From positions 2,608,158-2,672,157 of the forward strand of contig NZ_BLJA01000001.1 in assembly GCF_019972295.1 (NCBI RefSeq): a stretch of DNA of 64,000 nt, written 5' to 3'. A program made the position numbers and the translations under genes. Source of the stretch: Geobacter sp. AOG2. GTDB lineage: Bacteria; Desulfobacterota; Desulfuromonadia; Geobacterales; Pseudopelobacteraceae. Shown here piece by piece: positions 57,103 to 64,000 of this stretch; the first letter of the stretch is position 1, and every line of letters begins with the position of its first letter. A model generated the notes under the pieces. The model was not told the DNA's origin, searched no databases, and saw only the letters and a program-made list of their open reading frames with translations.

Positions 57103-57606
57103 CTACTGCCGGTATTCCTCCAGCAATTCACGCAACGCATGGACCGCGCGGAAATAATGGGTTTTGACGCTCCCCTCGGAGCACTGCATGGCGCGGGCGG
57201 TCTGGCTCACATCCAACCCCTCCCAGGAGCGGAGCAGAAAAGCCTCCTGCTGGCGGGTGGGAAGGGAGCGGATCGCCCGGTCCAGCGCCCGGCCCAGGTC
57301 GTCCCGTTCCATCTGGTCATGGGGGCTGTTGTTGGCCGGGTCCGGGACCTCCAGCAACAGATCGTCATGGTCCCGGTCATCGCCGTTGCCGCCGAACCAG
57401 GCCCGGAAACGGTTGCGTACCGCCAGGCGGCGCCGGCAATCGCTGATCCTGCTGCGCAGGACCTGGTAAAAGAGCGGCGCCCAATCCTCCGGCGGTTTTT
57501 TGGCATAGCTGCGGCTAAACCCCATCATGGCGTCCTGCACCACGTCGAGCGCGTCGTCGCTGTTGCCCAGGGCGAAGTGGGCCATGCGGAAGGCCTTCCG
57601 CTCCAC
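57103..57606 (-). CDS. ECF-type sigma-70 family factor
   Basis: 167 residues from the GTG at 57606. Region 2 is represented by A-L-G-N-S-D-D-A-L-D-V-V-Q-D-A-M-M-G-F, and region 4 by L-P-T-R-Q-Q-E-A-F-L-L-R-S-W-E-G-L-D-V-S-Q-T-A-R-A-M-Q-C-S-E-G-S-V-K-T-H. Usual family N-termini are some 10-15 residues longer. A CTG at 57645 with GGGAG upstream would restore D-S-S-E-I-L-H-Q-F-L-A-G and may be the true start; no ATG exists in that stretch. Followed by the anti-sigma-like gene. Confidence 0.88.
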   Translation of the reverse strand: MERKAFRMAHFALGNSDDALDVVQDAMMGFSRSYAKKPPEDWAPLFYQVLRSRISDCRRRLAVRNRFRAWFGGNGDDRDHDDLLLEVPDPANNSPHDQMERDDLGRALDRAIRSLPTRQQEAFLLRSWEGLDVSQTARAMQCSEGSVKTHYFRAVHALRELLEEYRQ

Positions 57607-57722
57607 CCCTGCCAGGAACTGATGTAAGATCTCGGAACTGTCCAGAAGGTTCTCCCGTGGTTATCTGCCGTTCACGGCAACAAGCGGCCTTTATGCAAGA
57701 TAACGATCCGACCCGCAGCCGG

Positions 57723-57751
57723 TTGACACGGTGCCATATTTTTCCTCATTA
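57723..57751 (+). promoter_or_regulatory. Possible promoter upstream of the panE-like gene
   Basis: TTGACA (57723-57728), 17-base spacer, TCATTA (57746-57751). The gene starts 260 bases further on, and I see no other feature in 57661-58011 apart from this. Confidence 0.35.
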
Positions 57752-58011
57752 TCCTTCCGAACTGCAACCAAAACAATAGAGACTGTCTCTTTTCCCCATT
57801 TCAGAGGCGATTAAACGATACCCGAAACGGATTTTACCGCAGGCACGGCAGGGGGAACCCTGGGGCCGATAATGCATACACTATTGAATTAACTGTCGAA
57901 TACGCTCATAATCCCCAGAACGTGAAGCGGCAACCGGTGTCGACCAATGCTGAAGACATATTTTCCGCGTCTTTGTTATTGCACATCAGAAAGAAACAGG
58001 GGGGAGTTACC

Positions 58012-58998
58012 GTGAAGATCTGTATTTATGGAGTCGGCGCTGTAGGCGGTTTTATCGGAGCGCAACTTGCTCATGCGGGGTGCGACATCAATGCCGTGGC
58101 CCAGGGAGCCACCCTCCGGGCTTTGCAGCGGCACGGCCTGCGCCTGCAAACCGGGGATCAAGAGATTGCGGAAAAGGTGAACGCCACCGATAATCCGGCA
58201 ACGCTGGGGGTGCAGGACCTGGTGATCATCGCGGTCAAGGCCACGGCCCTGGTCGACATTGCCCGTAAAATATCCCCGTTGATCGGGCCGGACACCCTGG
58301 TGATGATCGCCATGAACGGGGTTCCGTGGTGGTTCTTCGACGGCTTCGGCGGCGACTATTCCGGGATGCGGCTCGAATCGGTCGACCCTGTTGGGGAGAT
58401 CGCCGCCGCCATACCGGCACGAAACGTTATCGGGTGCGTCGTCCACGGCAGCTTTTGCCTCAACGAACCCGGTTATGTCAGGCACGTTTTCGGCAACAGG
58501 CTGATCATAGGCGAGCCTGACGGAACCCTGTCGGAACGTGTCGCGGGCCTGCAAAGCCTGCTTTCACAAGCGGCAATGGACATTGAGGTCTCCCGGAATA
58601 TCCAGGCGGACATCTGGTTCAAACTGTGGGGGAACATGACCATGAACCCGATTTCGGCCATTACCGGGGCGACCTGCGACAAGATCCTCGATGATCCGCT
58701 GGTCAAGAGGTTCTGCCTGGATGCCATGGCGGAAGCCGCCCGCATCGGCAACCGCATAGGGTGCCCCATCACCCAGAGCGGTGAAGAGCGCATGGCGCTG
58801 ACCCGCAAATTGGGGGCTTTCAAGACCTCCATGCTTCAGGATGTCGAGGCGGGGCGGGCGGTCGAGCTTGATGCGCTGGTGGGCGCCGTCCAGGAAATCG
58901 GCCGCAAGGTCGGCGAGGCGACCCCCAACATCGATGCGCTGCTGGGTATGGCCCGGTTGCATGCCCAGGTCCGCGGCCTTTACCCGGAGGCCGGGTAA
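58012..58998 (+). CDS. 2-dehydropantoate 2-reductase family protein
   Basis: 328 residues starting at the GTG at 58012, which follows GGGGGGAG. Rossmann motif G-V-G-A-V-G-G-F-I-G-A, V-K-A-T-A near residue 77 (catalytic Lys), N-G-V-P near 102 and a C-terminal helical domain with K-L-W-G-N-M-T-M-N-P and S-M-L-Q-D-V-E-A-G-R. This is the ketopantoate reductase family (PanE/ApbA), NADPH-dependent. The A-M-N-G-V-P-W-W form is common in paralogs of unknown substrate, so a role in pantothenate synthesis is not certain. Confidence 0.85.
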   Translation: MKICIYGVGAVGGFIGAQLAHAGCDINAVAQGATLRALQRHGLRLQTGDQEIAEKVNATDNPATLGVQDLVIIAVKATALVDIARKISPLIGPDTLVMIAMNGVPWWFFDGFGGDYSGMRLESVDPVGEIAAAIPARNVIGCVVHGSFCLNEPGYVRHVFGNRLIIGEPDGTLSERVAGLQSLLSQAAMDIEVSRNIQADIWFKLWGNMTMNPISAITGATCDKILDDPLVKRFCLDAMAEAARIGNRIGCPITQSGEERMALTRKLGAFKTSMLQDVEAGRAVELDALVGAVQEIGRKVGEATPNIDALLGMARLHAQVRGLYPEAG

Positions 58999-59011
58999 CA
59001 GAGGATGCAAT

Positions 59012-59252
59012 CCGCCACGGAGACGCCGGTGAACCCAAAATCGCTTTTACAGGGACGAACAGGATTAAGGGAATAAAACGAGAAATCCGGTTACCAACAA
59101 AAGCGGCCTCACGCGACGCCGCGTAGCAAACCGCCGTCAGCGGTTTTCTCGTTAAGGGCTTTCTCTGCGTCTCCGTGTCTCCGTGGCAGATGTGTTTTTT
59201 TGCTTCGTTTAGTTGCCTTGATTTTTCTCCGTGCCGCTGTGGCTCCGTGGCA
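59012..59252. repeat. Family-2 inverted-repeat element, copy 4 plus an extra right end
   Basis: Left end CCGCCACGGAGACG at 59012, right end CTCCGTGTCTCCGTGGCAG ending at 59188. Another right-end fragment (GTGCCGCTGTGGCTCCGTGG) lies at 59231-59250. The centre contains ACAGGGACGAACAGGATTAAG, comparable to copy 2. It fills most of the gap between the panE-like gene and mutS. Confidence 0.75.
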
Positions 59253-59349
59253 GCGATCTCTTCCCCCCTCCCCCCTCGGCCTTGAAAAGCCGCAGGCCGT
59301 ATGCTACAACCACCAACACCTATTTTATAAAACGGAAGGTTCACAACGC

Positions 59350-61962
59350 ATGGCAGAGCAGACCCCCATGATGCGGCAATACCTGGAGATCAAATCGGGA
59401 TACCCCGACGCGATCCTCTTCTTCCGCATGGGGGACTTTTACGAGATGTTCCTGGACGACGCCCTGATCGCCTCCCGCGTCCTGGACATCGCGCTCACCT
59501 CCCGCAACAAGGGGAGCGGCGACGAGATTCCCTTTTGCGGCGTCCCCTTCCACTCCGCCTCGCCCTACATCGCCAAGTTGATCGAATCGGGCCGCAAGGT
59601 GGCCATCTGCGAGCAGGTGGAAGACCCGAAGCAGGCCAAGGGGATCGTGCGGCGCGAGGTGGTCAAGGTGGTCACGCCGGGACTTCTCATAGAGACCGAG
59701 AGCCTGTCGCCGGACGAGAACAACTATCTGCTCGCCCTGTCCGCCGGTGCGGGCGGCGCCTGGGGCTGCGCCTGGCTGGACCTGTCCACGGGGGAATTCC
59801 GGGTGACGGAGCTGGCGGGGGCAACGGCCGCAGCCGGCGAGGCGGCCTGCATCAGCCCCCGCGAGGTGCTGCTGGCCGACAACCTGGAACCGGACGACCT
59901 GCCCGCCGACCTGCGGGCCTTTCTGGGAGAGCGGATCGTCTCCCGCGCGCCCGGCTGGGTCTTCGAGCGGGACTATGCAACCTCACTCTTATGCAACCAG
60001 TTCGGCGCCGCATCGGCCGAGGCCCTGGGCCTGGCCGCCATGCCGGCGGGCCTCATGGCGGCCGGGGCCGCCCTGTACTACCTGCGGGAGAACCGCAAAT
60101 CGGCCATCCCCCACATCCGGGACATCAAGGTCTACGAGCGGACCGAGCACCTGGCCCTGGACCCGGCCACCCGCCGCAACCTGGAGATCACCGCCACCAT
60201 GGCCGAAGGGAAGAAGGCCGGATCGCTGTTGGGTTGCCTGGACCGGACCGCCACCGCCATGGGGGCACGGCGGCTCAAGCAGTGGCTCAGCTACCCCCTG
60301 GTGGGGTTGGAGCCGATCCGCCAGCGCCTGGCCGCGGTGGAGGAACTTCTGGAGGCCGCCGACTTGCGGGAAGAGTTGACGGCCCAGTTGCGTGAGATCG
60401 CCGACCTGGAGCGGTTGAACGGCCGCATCGGCATGGCCTCGGCCTCGGGGCGCGACCTGCGGGCCCTGCACGACTCCCTGCGCCGCCTCCCACCGCTCCT
60501 GGAACGTCTGGCCCCACTGCAGGCCGGGCTCCTGCAATCGCTGGCAACCGCCATCGACCCGCTGGACGACATCCGCGCCCTGGTGGAACGGGGCATCGTG
60601 GAGACGCCCCCCTTCTCCCTCCGGGAGGGCGGCATCATCGCGCACGGCCACAACGCCGAGCTGGACGAATTGCGGGTTATCAGCAGCGAGGGGAAGGGGT
60701 TCATCGCCCGCCTGGAGGCCCAGGAGAAGGCGCGCACCGGCATTTCCACCCTCAAGATCCGCTACAACCGGGTCTTCGGCTATTCCATCGAAGTGACCAA
60801 GAGCAACCTGGGCTCGGTGCCGGCCGACTACATCCGCCGCCAGACCCTGGCCAACGCCGAGCGCTTCGTGACCTCTGAGTTGAAGAACTACGAGGAAAAG
60901 GTGCTGGGGGCCGAGGAGCGCATCTGCGACCTGGAATACTCCCTGTTCCAAGAGATCCGCGAACAGGTGGCGGCCCAGGCCGAACGCATCTGTCGCACCG
61001 CCGACGGCCTGGCGGTGCTGGACGTACTCATCTCCCTGGCCACCGTGGCGGGGGAACGGAACTACTGCAAGCCCCGGATGGACGATACGGACGTCATCGA
61101 CATCAAGGACGGCCGCCATCCGGTCATCGAGGCCATGAAGCTGGGCGAGCGCTTCGTCCCCAACGATACCCGCCTGGACGCCGACGAGAACCAGATCCTC
61201 ATGATCACCGGCCCCAACATGGCCGGTAAATCCACCTACATGCGCCAGGTGGCCCTGATCTGCCTCATGGCCCAGGCCGGCAGCTTCGTCCCGGCCACCG
61301 AGGCCCGCATCGGCATCGCCGACCGGATCTTTACCCGCGTCGGCGCGGGGGACAACCTGGCCCGCGGCCAGTCCACCTTCATGCTGGAGATGATGGAGGC
61401 GGCCAACATTCTGCGCAACGCCGGTCCCAAGAGCCTGATCGTCATGGACGAGATCGGCCGGGGCACCTCCACCTTCGACGGGGTCTCCATCGCCTGGGCC
61501 GTGGCCGAGTATATCCACGACACCCCCGGCTGCCGGGCCCGCACCCTGTTCGCCACCCATTACCACGAGCTGACCGAACTGGCCACCACCAGGGAGCGGA
61601 TCAAGAACTTCACCGTGGCGGTGCGGGAGTGGAACGACCAGGTCATCTTCCTGCGCACCATCATCCCCGGCGGCGCGTCCCACTCCTACGGCATCCAGGT
61701 GGCCCGACTGGCCGGCATGCCGGCGGACGTGATCGAGCGGGCCAAGGAGATCCTGCGCAACCTTGAGCACGGCGAGTTCGAGGAGGGCGCCCCGCGCCTG
61801 GCCAAGAGCAAGAAGAGCCAGCCCCAAGCCCCCTCCCCCCAGTTTTCCCTGTTCGAGAGCACGGAAGACCAGTTGCGCCTGCGCCTGAAGAAGCTCAACA
61901 TCGCCACCCTCACCCCCCTGGAGGCGCTCAATTTGTTGGATGAGTTGAAGCGGATGGTGTGA
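59350..61962 (+). CDS. mutS: DNA mismatch repair protein MutS
   Basis: 870 residues. Mismatch-binding motif G-D-F-Y-E-M-F (Phe-x-Glu wedge) near residue 30, connector and lever domains, clamp near the centre, and the ABC-type ATPase with [13 protein letters not shown], the [12 protein letters not shown] signature and T-H-Y-H-E-L. Full length for bacterial MutS (about 850-880). The ATG at 59350 has AAGG upstream. The stop codon is one base from the next ATG. No mutL in the window. Confidence 0.97.
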   Translation: MAEQTPMMRQYLEIKSGYPDAILFFRMGDFYEMFLDDALIASRVLDIALTSRNKGSGDEIPFCGVPFHSASPYIAKLIESGRKVAICEQVEDPKQAKGIVRREVVKVVTPGLLIETESLSPDENNYLLALSAGAGGAWGCAWLDLSTGEFRVTELAGATAAAGEAACISPREVLLADNLEPDDLPADLRAFLGERIVSRAPGWVFERDYATSLLCNQFGAASAEALGLAAMPAGLMAAGAALYYLRENRKSAIPHIRDIKVYERTEHLALDPATRRNLEITATMAEGKKAGSLLGCLDRTATAMGARRLKQWLSYPLVGLEPIRQRLAAVEELLEAADLREELTAQLREIADLERLNGRIGMASASGRDLRALHDSLRRLPPLLERLAPLQAGLLQSLATAIDPLDDIRALVERGIVETPPFSLREGGIIAHGHNAELDELRVISSEGKGFIARLEAQEKARTGISTLKIRYNRVFGYSIEVTKSNLGSVPADYIRRQTLANAERFVTSELKNYEEKVLGAEERICDLEYSLFQEIREQVAAQAERICRTADGLAVLDVLISLATVAGERNYCKPRMDDTDVIDIKDGRHPVIEAMKLGERFVPNDTRLDADENQILMITGPNMAGKSTYMRQVALICLMAQAGSFVPATEARIGIADRIFTRVGAGDNLARGQSTFMLEMMEAANILRNAGPKSLIVMDEIGRGTSTFDGVSIAWAVAEYIHDTPGCRARTLFATHYHELTELATTRERIKNFTVAVREWNDQVIFLRTIIPGGASHSYGIQVARLAGMPADVIERAKEILRNLEHGEFEEGAPRLAKSKKSQPQAPSPQFSLFESTEDQLRLRLKKLNIATLTPLEALNLLDELKRMV

Positions 61963-61963
61963 T

Positions 61964-62545
61964 ATGAAAAGCATCTGCGTCTATTGCGGTTCCAGCCCCG
62001 GTCGCCAGGAGGCCTACACCGACGCCGCCCGCGACCTGGCCAAAGTGCTGGTGGATCGAAACCTGCGGCTCGTCTACGGCGGGGCCAGCGTCGGTATCAT
62101 GGGGCAGGTGGCGGATACGGTGCTGCATCTGGGCGGGGAGGCGGTGGGGGTCATCCCCGACGCGCTCATGCGCAAGGAGATCGCCCACCCGAACCTGACC
62201 GAACTGCACGTGACCCGCTCCATGCACGAACGCAAGACCCTGATGGCCGAGCTTTCCGACGGGTTCATCGCCCTGCCGGGAGGGATCGGCACCCTGGAGG
62301 AGATCTTCGAGATCTGGACCTGGGCCCAGCTTGGCTTTCACGGCAAACCGTGCGGTCTGCTCAACATCGCGGGCTACTACGACGCGCTGATAACGTTTCT
62401 GGATCACACCGTGGCGGAACAGTTCGTCAGAGAGCCGCACCGCTCCATGCTGCTCGTGGAGCGGAGCCCCGGGGCGCTGCTGGACCGGTTTGCCGATTAT
62501 GAACCGCCAACGGTTCAAAAGTGGGTGGGGAAAACCGAAACATAA
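61964..62545 (+). CDS. LOG-family protein (cytokinin riboside 5'-monophosphate phosphoribohydrolase type)
   Basis: 193 residues with the LOG signature: C-V-Y-C-G-S-S-P-G near the N-terminus, V-Y-G-G-A-S-V-G-I-M-G, M-H-E-R-K and the catalytic P-G-G-I-G-T-L-E-E. It probably splits a ribose-5-phosphate from a nucleoside monophosphate; in non-plant-associated bacteria the natural substrate is uncertain. Only a base from mutS, so likely co-transcribed. Confidence 0.92.
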   Translation: MKSICVYCGSSPGRQEAYTDAARDLAKVLVDRNLRLVYGGASVGIMGQVADTVLHLGGEAVGVIPDALMRKEIAHPNLTELHVTRSMHERKTLMAELSDGFIALPGGIGTLEEIFEIWTWAQLGFHGKPCGLLNIAGYYDALITFLDHTVAEQFVREPHRSMLLVERSPGALLDRFADYEPPTVQKWVGKTET

Positions 62546-62674
62546 GAAGGAGGCGCCTCATCGATTCATGCCACCGGAGCAGACCGGCCCCAATAGGTTG
62601 ATACATTCAAGTATTTCTGTTAAAAGAGCATGTTACTTTTTCAATCCGATTCAGTTGAGACACAAAGTGACCCC

Positions 62675-63925
62675 ATGACCCGATTCCTGCACATAGTTGC
62701 AAGCCTTCTCCTCCTCTCCTTCCTCCTCCCCTACCCCGCCCTGGCGGCCAGGAAAAAAGCTGTCGGCCAGACCGCCGACCCCCGCCCCTTGTCCGTTCTG
62801 GGAGAGGTGAAACACTGGTCGAACCCGGACTACACCCGCATCTCACTGGAGTTTGACCGGGACGTCACCTGGGAGGCCCATGAATTGGGCAAGGGGAGCC
62901 CCGGCAAGCCGGGCCGGGTCTATATCGACATCAACCATGCCAAACTGGGGCCGGGGGTGAAGGACATCACCATCGGCGACGGCCTCCTGAAAGGGGTCCG
63001 GCTCGGCCAGTACAAACATGACGTGGTACGGGTGGTGCTGGATACGGAGAACATCAAGGACTACAAGGTCTTCCCCCTCTCGGAGCCTGCACGGGTGGTC
63101 ATCGACGTGCGCGGAGAGCGCCGCGCCGAGATCTCCCGCCTTGAGGAAACCATCTCCGCCAGACAGGAACAGGCGGCGGAGCCGAAGCCGAAACCCGAGG
63201 CACCGGTCGCCGCGGAAAAGAAGGCAAGGCCCCAGAAAAAGCCGTTCATCTCCAAGATCCGCCGGATCGTCGTCGATCCGGGCCACGGCGGACATGATTC
63301 CGGGGCACTGGGCCCCGACGGCGTCAAAGAGAAGGACGTGGTCCTGGCCATCGGCCTGAAACTGCGGGACCTGCTGAGGGACGAACTGGGACTGGACGTG
63401 GTCATGACCCGCTCCACCGATGTCTTCATCCCCCTTGAGGAACGCACCGCCATCGCCAACAAGGTGAACGCCGACCTGTTCGTCTCGGTGCACGCCAATG
63501 CCGCCCTCAACCATGTGGCCTCCGGCATCGAAACCTACTACCTCAACCTGGCCAAAACCGAAAAGGCCGCTCAACTGGCCGCCAAGGAGAACGGCACCAC
63601 CCTGGAGAAGGTCAGCGTCCTGCAGGCGATCCTCTTCGACCTCATGGCCAACTACAAGCTGAACGACTCCGCCCACTTGGCCGACGAGGTTCAAAGGTCG
63701 CTGCACGGCAGGATCAAAGGCATCCATCCCGACGTCAGGAACCTGGGGGTCAAGCAGGGTCCTTTCTATGTCCTGGTGGGCGCCACCATGCCCAGCATCC
63801 TGGTGGAGACCGCCTTTGTCAGCAACCCCCAGGAAGAGGCCCGCCTCTCGGACCCCGCCTATCAGGAACAGACCGCGGAAGGCATCATGGAAGGCATCCG
63901 CGGCTACATCACCAGCCTGAAATAA
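62675..63925 (+). CDS. N-acetylmuramoyl-L-alanine amidase (AMIN + Amidase_3)
   Basis: 416 residues with the start at 62675 (signal peptide M-T-R-F-L-H-I-V-A-S to L-A-A-R). An AMIN targeting domain (about 43-145, G-R-V-Y-I-D-I-N and V-I-D-V-R) is followed by a charged linker and the zinc amidase domain (about 205-412): V-D-P-G-H-G-G-H-D-S-G-A, the Glu in G-L/V-P-L-E-E-R-T, S-V-H-A-N-A and P-S-I-L-V-E-T-A-F-V-S-N. Metal ligands and the catalytic Glu are present. AmiC-like enzyme that cleaves peptidoglycan crosslinks at division. Confidence 0.94.
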   Translation: MTRFLHIVASLLLLSFLLPYPALAARKKAVGQTADPRPLSVLGEVKHWSNPDYTRISLEFDRDVTWEAHELGKGSPGKPGRVYIDINHAKLGPGVKDITIGDGLLKGVRLGQYKHDVVRVVLDTENIKDYKVFPLSEPARVVIDVRGERRAEISRLEETISARQEQAAEPKPKPEAPVAAEKKARPQKKPFISKIRRIVVDPGHGGHDSGALGPDGVKEKDVVLAIGLKLRDLLRDELGLDVVMTRSTDVFIPLEERTAIANKVNADLFVSVHANAALNHVASGIETYYLNLAKTEKAAQLAAKENGTTLEKVSVLQAILFDLMANYKLNDSAHLADEVQRSLHGRIKGIHPDVRNLGVKQGPFYVLVGATMPSILVETAFVSNPQEEARLSDPAYQEQTAEGIMEGIRGYITSLK

Positions 63926-63926
63926 G

Positions 63927-64000
63927 ATGCCCGGCACCCTCTACATCCTGGCCACCCCCATCGGCAATCTTGAGGACATGACCTACCGGGCGGTCCGCAT
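63927..64000 (+). CDS. rsmI: 16S rRNA 2'-O-ribose methyltransferase RsmI, 5' end only
   Basis: Only the first 24 residues lie in the window: M-P-G-T-L-Y-I-L-A-T-P-I-G-N-L-E-D-M-T-Y-R. This matches the N-terminus of RsmI (C1402 2'-O-methylation), a tetrapyrrole-methylase-fold enzyme. The ATG is one base after the amidase stop codon, so the two are co-transcribed. Confidence 0.85.
   Translation, partial: MPGTLYILATPIGNLEDMTYRAVR

Noticed and set aside
59989-61974. A 661-codon minus-strand frame opposite mutS
   Set aside because: Antisense shadow; MutS on the plus strand explains all the conservation.

Overview
The window reads as a chromosomal segment of a GC-rich (about 60%) anaerobic respiring deltaproteobacterium of the Geobacter/Desulfuromonadia type. 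The pointers are a PpcA-like triheme c7 cytochrome, a GEMM-Ib (3',3'-cGAMP class) riboswitch of the kind typical of Geobacter, acetate transporters (SatP-like and ActP/DUF485), a selenocysteine formate dehydrogenase with its tRNA-Sec, sigma-54 promoters and many two-component systems. No ribosomal RNA and no CRISPR array are visible.

Layout. 1-5.3 kb: argD behind what looks like an arginine leader-peptide attenuator, a membrane protein, a satP-type acetate transporter with a sigma-54 promoter and three upstream palindromes, a lipocalin and a ChaN-like protein. 5.3-10.6 kb: a perfect CRP-type palindrome, a GEMM-Ib riboswitch and a small secreted protein, an LpxL-type acyltransferase, then DUF485-actP and an IclR regulator. 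10.6-16.8 kb: a two-component system, msrA-msrB, and cydAB. 17-21.1 kb: a fecR/ompA/CHASE2-kinase operon. 21.2-25.5 kb: thioesterase, transglutaminase, serine hydrolase and a DUF6544-like protein. 25.7-37.5 kb: a metal-cofactor cluster made of fdnGHI with a UGA-Sec codon and SECIS, an fdhD-mobA fusion, a Moco/Tuco-type riboswitch ahead of the tungstate transporter tupABC, mobB, moaA and a MOSC protein. 37.7-41.1 kb: a sensor kinase with an NtrC-type regulator. 41.3-45.2 kb: tRNA-Sec followed by a compact integrated element carrying an IS3-family insertion, a rolling-circle-type Rep, an AlpA-like regulator and a TPR-like protein, closed by a direct repeat of the tRNA 3' end. 45.2-46.3 kb: small unknown genes. 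46.5-51.2 kb: SDR, MscS, FUSC exporter and MarR. 51.3-57.6 kb: triheme cytochrome, small proteins, an OMP, a DUF4382 lipoprotein and an ECF sigma/anti-sigma operon. 57.9-64 kb: panE-like, mutS, a LOG protein, a cell-wall amidase and the start of rsmI.

How parts work together. Formate dehydrogenase needs Sec (selC is in the window), a sulfurated bis-MGD cofactor (moaA, mobA, mobB, fdhD) and probably tungsten (tupABC). All of these lie within 16 kb and are tied to a riboswitch that would sense the finished cofactor. Acetate uptake is represented twice, at different loci with different regulators.

The noncoding fraction is unusually rich. It holds three unrelated families of dispersed inverted repeats: a ~160-bp element with CCCGTGCGGTTAGT ends, a TTTGCCACGGAG-ended element, and arrays of a 9-bp GGGACTTAT unit. 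It also holds two riboswitches, one probable attenuator, two exact TGTGA-N6-TCACA sites and two sigma-54 promoters.
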